Source of the DNA: SW132 sp038150125
GTDB lineage: Bacteria; Bacteroidota; Rhodothermia; Balneolales; Balneolaceae
Direction: 5' to 3'
Length of the DNA stretch: 64,000 bases
Assembly (NCBI RefSeq): GCF_038150125.1
Contig: NZ_JBBVMF010000025.1
Span: 1-64,000, forward strand
A model generated the notes under the pieces. That model worked only from the letters and a program-made list of their open reading frames with translations, had not been told where the DNA came from and made no database searches. Below are positions 17,419 to 24,939 of the stretch, piece after piece. Both the position numbers and the translations under genes were made by a program. How positions within the stretch are numbered: position 1 is the stretch's first letter; every line of letters begins with the position of its first letter.

Positions 17419-20400
17419 TCATTCTGAACCACCATCGAGAGTTGCCAGGAATTCGACAAGATCCCGAAGTTCGTCACGGCTTAATATATTGCCCATTGCC
17501 GGCATTCCGGATGGTGAGTTTTTTCTTTCTTCAATATCAGTTTTATCTACGACCCGTTCACCATCTCTGTTTTCAATCGTGATACGGGAGGCAGACTCTG
17601 CAGTGAGCATCCCCCGAACTATAGAACCATCCGAAAGCGTGAGCGTCACCGAGCCATAACCGGGAGCAATTCGCGCACCGGGATTCACCATGGATTCCAG
17701 CAGTTGTCTGCGTGACAGTTTGTTGCCCACATCAGAAAGATCGGGCCCAACATTACTACCGTTACCATCAACCACGTGGCACCGAATGCACTGGGCGGCC
17801 GCGTTCCGATAAAACACACGCCGGCCTGAATCTGCACTTCCTCCATACAGTAATTCCCGGTAAACAGAAACGGAATCTGACCTGTCTTTTTCGGCCTGAT
17901 ACAATCGCAGCTTTTCATTCACAGATGAACCATCTGACGATTCTGCTGCAAGAACAAGATCAAGCTCAACTTCACTGTCAAGATCATCAGATATCAACAT
18001 ATCCATTTGAGCACTGAGTATTGAATTGGCTTCGGCACTTTTCATTGTACCGAGTATCTGGTAGGCCACCTGGCGTTCTTCAACAGTTCCGCTTTCCAGA
18101 ACACTTCCCATAATCGCCGCTTTTGATTCTGGCGGAATTTCAAGTCCCGGAACACTTTCAAGTGCACGGCCTCGTACGCGGTCATTTTCATCATCAAGTG
18201 CAAGATACACCGCGTTTTCGATGTCGTCATAGCTTAGGGTGGCGAGTGTTTGAAGCGATGCAATCCGAACGTCAGGTGATGGATCATGCTGCAGCAGCGG
18301 AAGAATCATTGATATGGCTGATGTCAACTTTAATCCACTGGCTGCGTTCAGCGCTGAAATTCTTATCTGCGGATCACCGTCAGTAAGTATCTCTTCAAAA
18401 TTGGGCTCTACTACCTGAACAGCTAACTCAGGATCGTTTTTTACGACTCCTCTCGGGTCGCCTGTGACGCGGTCGAGCAGCGATGGTTCAGGCCAGACGG
18501 CGAGTGTTTCAAGGGCTTCGACTCTTAATTCAACCGGAACATCCCTACTCAAAGAAAACGCCGTTAGCCTGTCAGCTGCGTCTTGAGTGCCTAAATAGAG
18601 TGATGCATTAATAGCACGCCTCAGTAAAGGCTCATTCATAAAACTATCCTGATTAAGAAAAGCCGACAATTCGTCGAGGCCGTCTTCAATCATGGTATCA
18701 TCATTGATAGCCCGGGCCGCATTTGTGACGATAAATTCATCATCATCACTCAAAAATTCTATTACGCCTGGACTTTCGAGCCTGTTCAAGGCAACAACAG
18801 CTGCAATTCTCACCGCTTTCGACGAGTGATCTGAAAGAGCCATTAGCTTCTCCTCGTTTCCAAGTCGCTCAAGCGCGATTGCCCCGCCGTGGCGCAGATA
18901 CACATCTTCATCTTTGTTGTCTTCCAGCATGTTGATGATGGGTACAAACGCCGGCTCCCAGGCAAGGCGTCCCAGTGCTTCAGTGGCAAAAAAGCGCACG
19001 CGTAACTGTTCATCTTCAAGAAGAGGAATCAGCGCTTCGGCTGCCGGTTCATATCGAACATCTCCAAGCATTTTCGCAGACTGCGCCCTGATTTCAGAAT
19101 CTTCATCTTTCAGATATGGAATAAGCAACTCTGCTGCGCCGGTTGATCGGCGGGCGACCTGTGCTACTCCCCAAATACCGTGAATACGTGCCAGCTGGTG
19201 ACCTGTTTGTGAAATTGATTCAAGCAGCGCATCCGTGTCATCACGGGAGGCGAGTTCAAACTGAGATTTTTGCCGGACTCTCATGTCGGCGTGCTGCAAC
19301 AGATCCCTGAGCCTGTTTGCGGATTCATCGGAAAAATCATCCGCCAATAACGTTTCAGTTTCCTGGCGGAGCGAACGGTAGGTTTCATCTGAGCTCTGAG
19401 AATCGAGTTTCCATATTCGTCCCTTTTGTTTTAAGGCCCATCCCTCGATCCAATCAGGGAAGTAAAGTGAACCATCCGGGCCAAAATCGAGGCTTGTTGG
19501 AAGCAGGCCTTCCAGTATCTGCTGTTCACTTTTGAGTGAAAATGCAGCGCCGTCTTCCTCAAGCGTAAATGCATGAATACCGGAATTGGCGGGTGACCCC
19601 ACGAATTTCCCGATAAAAAATGTGTCTCTGTATTTTTCACTGAGCGCTGTTCCCGAGTTATATGCTACACCTGAATGACCACTTTCATAGCTATCGAGCG
19701 GCGGCAAAATATGCGCCGCCTGATTTTCAAACCGCGGTTTAAAATATTCCTCATCCATCAATACTTTGTAGTCGTTGTTTTTTGGATCGCCGTACTTTCC
19801 GAACTGCCAGTTGAGACGCCATCCGCTATCGGATCCGTTCACCAAGTACACCAATCGCTCGTGCTCTCCGGCATGATCGCCATCATTGTCAACAGTGATA
19901 AGATTTCCATACTTATCGAAAACGAACTCATGGGTATTTCTTAAACCTGCCGCAAAAACTTCAAAATTGCTTCCATCCGTCTCAGACCGCACAATCACAC
20001 CCTGCCGCGGATAGTGCCATCGTTTACCATTTTGATCAACCACGCTCATTCCTACATCTCCAATCGACCAGTAAATCCGACCATCCGGCCCTGTTGTGAG
20101 TCCCGACATTCCATGTCCGCCAAACCCAATATTGGTTCCAAATCCATGAGCAATCGACTCTTTTTGATCCCAATACCCATCGCCATTCGTATCTCGAATT
20201 CGCCACATATCCGGGGATACGCCAAGAAACAGATCGCCACCATGAAATAGCACAGCACCTGCCACGTCTGTGTTAACTTTATGAAAATCCCGAATGAGCT
20301 CTATAGATTGATTTGCGTGCCCGTTGCCTGAGGTATCTTCAAGTCGTAAAACAGATTCTTTATTAACGGCAAGATCGCGGTAATCATGACTTCCATCACC

Positions 20401-20811
20401 ATTGAAATCAGTTATCCATTCATTTTGATCACTGTTTTCCGGTGCCAGTTTTCGATGTAAAAACTCTTTTTTGTCTTCGTCTGTCTCAAGGGTGATAGAT
20501 TCAATCATCCAGTCGCTATGACCGCGAATATCGATCTCAGAAGTTCGCCGGCGTTCAGTAATAGAAACATACACACGCCCCAGGTCGTCCACATCCAGTC
20601 CAATGGCATCATTCAGGAGATCTTCTGACGCCCAAAGTGAAACATCAAACCCTTCGGCAACCGTGGGAGACATTTCCATTTCTATTCTTTCAGCTAAATC
20701 TTCCGCCTCGCTATCGGTCACCGTCTGGACAATCGGCTCACGAGTGTCCTCACCGCACCCACTTAAAATCAGACCGCCTAAGAACACAACCTTTAAAAGT
20801 AATTTGATCAT
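17419..20811 (-). CDS. Membrane-bound dehydrogenase-type lipoprotein with HEAT repeats and cytochrome c domain
   Basis: An 1130-residue lipoprotein (lipobox LILSGC near residue 19). Residues about 45-470 form a beta-propeller of the PVC-type membrane-bound dehydrogenase family (EGFDVSLWASEDLLNDA, then calcium-loop-like DTNGDGYWDQ and FGGHGMSGLTTGPDGRIYW). Residues about 500-960 are HEAT-like repeats of alternating helices (LIPLLEDEQLRVRFFATEAL). The C-terminus is a single-haem cytochrome c with CIRCH and a candidate distal methionine in GMPAMGN. Such proteins are thought to oxidise sugars or related substrates in the periplasm, passing electrons to the haem; the substrate is unknown. A ThuA lipoprotein lies 32 bases upstream, a recurrent pairing. 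Confidence 0.88.
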   Translation of the reverse strand: MIKLLLKVVFLGGLILSGCGEDTREPIVQTVTDSEAEDLAERIEMEMSPTVAEGFDVSLWASEDLLNDAIGLDVDDLGRVYVSITERRRTSEIDIRGHSDWMIESITLETDEDKKEFLHRKLAPENSDQNEWITDFNGDGSHDYRDLAVNKESVLRLEDTSGNGHANQSIELIRDFHKVNTDVAGAVLFHGGDLFLGVSPDMWRIRDTNGDGYWDQKESIAHGFGTNIGFGGHGMSGLTTGPDGRIYWSIGDVGMSVVDQNGKRWHYPRQGVIVRSETDGSNFEVFAAGLRNTHEFVFDKYGNLITVDNDGDHAGEHERLVYLVNGSDSGWRLNWQFGKYGDPKNNDYKVLMDEEYFKPRFENQAAHILPPLDSYESGHSGVAYNSGTALSEKYRDTFFIGKFVGSPANSGIHAFTLEEDGAAFSLKSEQQILEGLLPTSLDFGPDGSLYFPDWIEGWALKQKGRIWKLDSQSSDETYRSLRQETETLLADDFSDESANRLRDLLQHADMRVRQKSQFELASRDDTDALLESISQTGHQLARIHGIWGVAQVARRSTGAAELLIPYLKDEDSEIRAQSAKMLGDVRYEPAAEALIPLLEDEQLRVRFFATEALGRLAWEPAFVPIINMLEDNKDEDVYLRHGGAIALERLGNEEKLMALSDHSSKAVRIAAVVALNRLESPGVIEFLSDDDEFIVTNAARAINDDTMIEDGLDELSAFLNQDSFMNEPLLRRAINASLYLGTQDAADRLTAFSLSRDVPVELRVEALETLAVWPEPSLLDRVTGDPRGVVKNDPELAVQVVEPNFEEILTDGDPQIRISALNAASGLKLTSAISMILPLLQHDPSPDVRIASLQTLATLSYDDIENAVYLALDDENDRVRGRALESVPGLEIPPESKAAIMGSVLESGTVEERQVAYQILGTMKSAEANSILSAQMDMLISDDLDSEVELDLVLAAESSDGSSVNEKLRLYQAEKDRSDSVSVYRELLYGGSADSGRRVFYRNAAAQCIRCHVVDGNGSNVGPDLSDVGNKLSRRQLLESMVNPGARIAPGYGSVTLTLSDGSIVRGMLTAESASRITIENRDGERVVDKTDIEERKNSPSGMPAMGNILSRDELRDLVEFLATLDGGSE

Positions 20812-20843
20812 ATAATAGTGAAGCTATTACCGTTATTCGTCAA

Positions 20844-21605
20844 TTAGAGCTTGCCCGCCGCCCATCTTATTCCATTTGCAAGGGTATCGAGGAAGATATC
20901 CGTTTCAAAGACTTGATTTGTGTGTCCCATCGTGGTTGCAAATATTCTCGTATCATCAATTTCATGAGACCAGGTAACGGTGTGATACTCTTCCGTTTCT
21001 ACGCCATAGGCTCTCGCAAGCGGCGTGATGTCGCCCCAAGCCTCTTCTACCACATAGAGCTCATCATCGGGATTCTGCCATGTTTCGGGAAAATCCTGCA
21101 TGATGGGGTGATCAACTGCCACATTTTCAACCTCAAAACCACGCTGTTCTTCGTGCCACATCGATTGCTGCCCCATAAACTGAAACCATGGATCGGCAGG
21201 TTCTGAATACCGGTAGCTTTGAACGGCTGAATGAATGAGCACTGCCGGTGTCCCGTAATGATCTTCCACAAACGATTTCACAAATTCTGCATTATTCACC
21301 CGGCCAAAACCGGTATTATGAACTACCAGGTCGTACCCTTCCGTCCAATTGTCTTCCTGCATAATCGAGACAAGATGGTCGGGCTCTTTATTACCTTCAT
21401 GCACAATCGTCCATTCAAAATCCGAACCTAGTCGCTCATTCATTCCCTTGACAAACAGGTCTTCCTGCGTTTCATAATCATGCCAGCCGCCGCCAGTTAT
21501 ATAGAGAGCTTTGATGGAATTCTGCTCCTCTGACGTGCATGAGAGCGTGGTCACTGAAATAAGAAGAATCAGCAGAAAAAATTTGAGGTAAAGGGAATAT
21601 GTCAT
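20844..21605 (-). CDS. ThuA-like domain lipoprotein
   Basis: A 253-residue lipoprotein (lipobox VTTLSC near residue 23) with a ThuA-like, glutamine-amidotransferase-related fold: ALYITGGGWHDYETQ, YDLVVHNTGFG, the late TVTWSHEID segment and ATTMGHTNQVFE near the end. ThuA was named for trehalose utilisation, but exported ThuA-like proteins are widely paired with membrane-bound dehydrogenase/HEAT/cytochrome proteins, as here (32-base gap). It is the first gene of a likely three-gene operon with that protein and the EEP hydrolase. A role in periplasmic sugar turnover is inference. Confidence 0.85.
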   Translation of the reverse strand: MTYSLYLKFFLLILLISVTTLSCTSEEQNSIKALYITGGGWHDYETQEDLFVKGMNERLGSDFEWTIVHEGNKEPDHLVSIMQEDNWTEGYDLVVHNTGFGRVNNAEFVKSFVEDHYGTPAVLIHSAVQSYRYSEPADPWFQFMGQQSMWHEEQRGFEVENVAVDHPIMQDFPETWQNPDDELYVVEEAWGDITPLARAYGVETEEYHTVTWSHEIDDTRIFATTMGHTNQVFETDIFLDTLANGIRWAAGKL

Positions 21606-21713
21606 AAATGAATTTTTAATTTTTTGTAGATATATAAAATAAAAGAAGGAATCAAAAGGGTGTAGCGAATTATCGATTATTTACAACTGTCAAATGAAAC
21701 ATAAATGTTGGAT

Positions 21714-21798
21714 ACCGGCTCGGGGCCGGCATGACTTCAATAGATTCAATATTCATTTCCGGTCACCGCGGAATTCTATCCGCGATCTCCCATCATCG
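21714..21798. repeat. Dispersed palindromic repeat pair
   Basis: A right-type unit (ACCGGCTCGGGGCCGGCATGAC, split as CCGGCTCGGGGCCGG near 21716-21730 plus CATGAC) is followed by a left-type unit, GGTCACCGCGGAA with TCCGCGATCTCCCAT (21761-21792). These are the same end signatures as in the repeats near 5.4, 35.8 and 37.0 kb, here in the reverse order. The whole 283-base gap (21606-21888) otherwise shows no gene. Confidence 0.6.
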
Positions 21799-21888
21799 GA
21801 AAACGAAAGATGAGCCAAATACTGCATGAACTGTTTGAGCTCAATCGGGAGATGCTGGCAGTACATCATATTGTATTATATCATATCA

Positions 21889-23655
21889 TCATCCTTCTTT
21901 GCTATCGGGCACTACACCTTCTGACCAGTACTTTTGCAGAAAGTAGCCGATCAAAAGCAGCATTGCGCCAAAGCCCATAAAAAGCGGGATTCTTAGCAAG
22001 GCGCTGGTCTGGCTGAGATCGACGAAAAAGAGCTTTCCAACCACGAGAAGAAGTGTGGCCATGCCCACTCCTCTGAGTTTCGGCCGTTTGACCCAAAAAC
22101 CGGCAATAAGAACTATCACCGCATAAATCCCCCACGCTACGGATGTAATCATCTGTCCATTATCAAGCGGTGTAAGTTCTTTTGCCAGCCAGGCGAGCAT
22201 CCCTATATGTGCCAGCAGCTGATAGAATCCCGACGTCTTAGAGTTTTTAAGATATATCGGGATAAACACCCCGGTTGATATCAAAACAAGCATTTCAGAC
22301 ATCGCCTGCATATTTAAAATGGCGGTGGACTCCCCGAGTGAAAATAACGTTTCACCTGCCATCAAAAGCCACGCTATCATAACGAGCAGGTGCGACCCCA
22401 GGGAGAGTATTTGACCTCGGAACCGTGTTGATGCATATCTAAGTGCCAGGGCTTCAAGTATCACAACAATCAACAGCATGTTGCCTTGAAAAAACAGGAA
22501 CATAGCCTGGGTAAAGAGAACGAGAGCGCTGAACATGTGGGTAGCCGACAAATCCCGAAACCCTGCTCGCCTCAAAGGAAAACAGAAGCTTGCCGTTATC
22601 GATGAACCAATAATGGCAAGAAAACCAAGATTGGGCTCAGAAAGCGACCAAACCCCATGCGTAAACTGAACGGCCAAAACGGGAATTAACAGTGCAAGCG
22701 CCTGAATGTGTGGATTTTCTCTGATCCGTATTTTATCTGTAGCCGGTGGTGTGCCATCCTCCATCGTCCGACCTTGGTAAGATCCTTTTTTTAGTTCTTT
22801 GACAACAGGCAGCACCCAGACAAGCCCCAGCATGTAAATCAGGCTGCTCTGTAATATCCACCGGTCAGCAAACAGCGGATCATCTACATCTAAAACACTG
22901 GTGACGAGTGCAACAAGCAGGACCAGGCTGCCACCAATAAATTTACTCCAAAGTAGTGATCCCCACTCTTTAAACTGGTAAATAGCCGCGGCCCCGGTCA
23001 TGATGATGCAGCAGTAGATCATCAGCATTAACAACGAGCCGTCTCCCCTGTACAGCATAAACGGTGTTGCAAGACCACCCAGCGTTCCGATAAGTGCAAG
23101 AGTCGAGGAATTCTGACGAATGGACGTGCCAAATGAGAGTACCGTCACAGCAATCATGAAACTAAATGCGAGAGGGTAAGAGATAAAACTATAAAGCTGA
23201 AACGTAGCAAAACCGGTGATGTAAAACGCGCCAATACCGGCTCCCATCAGAAACGGTCTGATTTTATCTCCGGCAAACCTGGTGAATCCCAGCCAGAACA
23301 GGGTTCCGCCAATAAGCAGCCCAAATGCGCTTCTGACCGGCGGGATAAGCCATCCTTGCTCTACGGAATAGTTGAAAAGGAATATGACGCCAAGCAGAAG
23401 CAACCCCACGCCAATCCAGTACAGCCAGTTATCCTTCAAAATAGCCGGCATGCTAAATACATCAATAAACCGTTCCCCAATTCCCGGTTTCTCCGTTTGA
23501 GCTGACGCTTTCTCCCGAGTCTCCCTTTGTGATGATTCATAAGCGGATGCCTGCTCCCGATCGCTGTTGCGAATAACGCTTTCAAGATACTCGACTCGTT
23601 TCTCGAGTTGCTCGATACGATCCAGATCCGAATCTTCAGGTGTTTCACTTGTCAT
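21889..23655 (-). CDS. DUF2339 polytopic membrane protein
   Basis: A 588-residue protein. The N-terminal 60 residues are a charged coiled coil (IEQLEKRVEYLESVIR), followed by a linker and then a long array of hydrophobic helices, each of 18-22 residues, to near the C-terminus. WLYWIGVGLLLLGVIFLFNYS and the following FRPFLMGAGIGAFYITGFA-like region match the DUF2339 family. These are inner-membrane proteins of unknown function, sometimes annotated near cell-envelope genes. The gene stands alone on the minus strand, between repeat-rich gaps. Confidence 0.85.
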   Translation of the reverse strand: MTSETPEDSDLDRIEQLEKRVEYLESVIRNSDREQASAYESSQRETREKASAQTEKPGIGERFIDVFSMPAILKDNWLYWIGVGLLLLGVIFLFNYSVEQGWLIPPVRSAFGLLIGGTLFWLGFTRFAGDKIRPFLMGAGIGAFYITGFATFQLYSFISYPLAFSFMIAVTVLSFGTSIRQNSSTLALIGTLGGLATPFMLYRGDGSLLMLMIYCCIIMTGAAAIYQFKEWGSLLWSKFIGGSLVLLVALVTSVLDVDDPLFADRWILQSSLIYMLGLVWVLPVVKELKKGSYQGRTMEDGTPPATDKIRIRENPHIQALALLIPVLAVQFTHGVWSLSEPNLGFLAIIGSSITASFCFPLRRAGFRDLSATHMFSALVLFTQAMFLFFQGNMLLIVVILEALALRYASTRFRGQILSLGSHLLVMIAWLLMAGETLFSLGESTAILNMQAMSEMLVLISTGVFIPIYLKNSKTSGFYQLLAHIGMLAWLAKELTPLDNGQMITSVAWGIYAVIVLIAGFWVKRPKLRGVGMATLLLVVGKLFFVDLSQTSALLRIPLFMGFGAMLLLIGYFLQKYWSEGVVPDSKEG

Positions 23656-23790
23656 TTACACCGGCACTTTACGTTCAGGGTTAAGATGCTTCAGCCCATT
23701 TGCCTGCGTAGTTTAAAGCAAGGGCCAAAACTTCGATCAAGTTACATAAATAGGTGAGACATCAAAATTGGGGCAGTTTTACTCAATTAG

Positions 23791-23944
23791 ACTAGTGTTA
23801 AGTCAAATATGAAATGTCGTAAGCAACCTGTCAGCACCTACCGGATCTGACAGCGTTGGTTTTTGTCGCTGACAGAAACTCTGCAAAGCTCCGGGAATAA
23901 TGTCAGCTATTTATGCGACAAATGAGAATTGACATAACACTAGT
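23791..23944. mobile_element. Candidate MITE (154 bp, no gene)
   Basis: ACTAGTGTTAAGTCAA at 23791-23806 and TTGACATAACACTAGT at 23929-23944 are inverted copies with one mismatch in 16 bases. The similarity continues inward in a patchy way (both arms reach TGTCG and CTGACA/TGTCAG motifs). The interior also contains CTGTCAG (23828-23834) opposite CTGACAG (23847-23853). There is no coding capacity. The ends, size and lack of genes suit a non-autonomous transposon. No transposase is in the window, and a target-site duplication is not clear because the ends contain the palindrome ACTAGT. It lies in the 459-base gap 23656-24114. Confidence 0.6.
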
Positions 23945-24007
23945 TTTTCTTCACTAATCCTGCAAGGTTACGGAAACCTTGGATGTTTACCTTACCTGCC
24001 TAAGCAC

Positions 24008-24070
24008 ACCCCTCAAATGAAAAGCTAAACGCTTTTCATTATCTCCCCTCCGAGGGGAGATCTTTTATCT
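24008..24070. repeat. Flanking direct repeat, copy 1 (downstream of hepT)
   Basis: A 63-base unit beginning ACCCCTCAA and ending in the hairpin CTCCCCTCCGAGGGGAG followed by ATCTTTTATCT. It contains a second small palindrome, GAAAAGCTAAACGCTTTTC. A copy with about nine differences lies at 24857-24920 in the same orientation, so the two bracket the MntA/HepT gene pair. The hairpin followed by T-rich sequence may also terminate transcripts. Confidence 0.7.
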
Positions 24071-24114
24071 ACAAGAAAATCATTACTTATTTTCACACAA
24101 TTGTTGATCCATTA

Positions 24115-24465
24115 CTATTTTTCGATAGCAATAATTCTTTCTAGCTCTTTAAAATTATTTGGCAATTCTTCTCTAATTATTTTCCAGATATTTTCGAAGT
24201 CAATTCCAAAATATTCATGTACCACGTAATTTCGGAGCCCATACATCGAGCGCCAGGGTATCTCAGGATATTTATTTTTGAGGTTATCAGGAACGTTTTT
24301 AGAAGCTTCACCGATGATCTCAAGATTTCTGATAACAGCATCCATTTTCAGCGTGCTTGATGTGAATTCTTCAAATGTTAAACCATCTGTATAGTTTTGA
24401 ATCCTCCGCATGGATTCAAGCATATCTTCAAGATAATGAATGTAACTCCGACTCTCCCTCGTCAT
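24115..24465 (-). CDS. hepT: HepT-type HEPN ribonuclease toxin (DUF86)
   Basis: A 116-residue HEPN protein. The catalytic/modification motif RX4HXY is present as RNYVVHEY near residue 75, preceded by PWRSMYGLRN, which is typical of HepT. HepT toxins are RNases that cleave RNA or tRNA and are neutralised by a MNT-type adenylyltransferase (MntA) that adds AMP units to the tyrosine of this motif. The gene overlaps the upstream mntA by 4 bases (ATGA), so the two are translationally coupled. The pair lies between two 63-base direct repeats, which suggests acquisition as a unit. Confidence 0.9.
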   Translation of the reverse strand: MTRESRSYIHYLEDMLESMRRIQNYTDGLTFEEFTSSTLKMDAVIRNLEIIGEASKNVPDNLKNKYPEIPWRSMYGLRNYVVHEYFGIDFENIWKIIREELPNNFKELERIIAIEK

Positions 24466-24764
24466 ACGTAAATAGTGTCGCTAAGTATCGACTCTCGGAG
24501 CTGTTCTTTCAACGCATTCCTTGTAACTAGATCAACCGGTTTGCCAAGTTGCTCTTCAAGAAAATCCTTCAACTCAAAAAATTTCCAACCAAGCGGCTCC
24601 TCAAATTCAACCAAAATATCAATATCACTCGACTCCCTCTCTTCTCCGGAAGCATAAGATCCAAAATAACCAATATCTTTCACTTTATACTCTTTCGCCA
24701 AGACCGGTTTTAAGTCTTCAAGTTTTTTCGTGAGTTTTTCTGTGTTAAAATTTGAGTCATTCAT
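24462..24764 (-). CDS. mntA: MntA-type minimal nucleotidyltransferase antitoxin
   Basis: A 100-residue minimal nucleotidyltransferase with the signature GSYASGEERESSDIDILVEF, that is GSX10DXD, around residues 35-54. A further acidic segment, PVDLV, fits the third catalytic carboxylate position. In characterised MntA/HepT systems this enzyme AMPylates the HEPN toxin and silences it. It is the first gene of the pair and shares an ATGA overlap with hepT. Context and intact motifs indicate a functional type VII-like toxin-antitoxin module. Confidence 0.9.
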   Translation of the reverse strand: MNDSNFNTEKLTKKLEDLKPVLAKEYKVKDIGYFGSYASGEERESSDIDILVEFEEPLGWKFFELKDFLEEQLGKPVDLVTRNALKEQLRESILSDTIYV

Positions 24765-24856
24765 TAGAGGACATTTTAATATGCTTCAATTCAAAGTAAG
24801 TAAATGGATAAGATTTTTAAATAGATATTGAACCCTCGGGTTACCTGGTAAAGAAA

Positions 24857-24920
24857 ACCCCTCAAGTTTAAAAACTGAACGCTTTCCATTATCTCCCCAC
24901 GGAGGGGAGATCTTTTATCT
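24857..24920. repeat. Flanking direct repeat, copy 2 (upstream of mntA, 3' of dnaE)
   Basis: Second copy of the 63-base unit: ACCCCTCAAG, AACTGAACGCTTTCC, then TCTCCCCACGGAGGGGAGA and TCTTTTATCT. Upstream of both copies similarity extends further (TTACCTGCCTAAGCAC against TTACCTGGTAAAGAAA). It lies between mntA and the dnaE stop and could also serve as the dnaE terminator. Confidence 0.7.
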
Positions 24921-24939
24921 CCCATCTAACATCTACTAT

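Noticed and set aside
24008..24920. Direct repeats around mntA/hepT as a CRISPR fragment
   Set aside because: There are only two copies about 850 bases apart with genes between them, and no spacer-repeat periodicity. No CRISPR array was found anywhere in the window.
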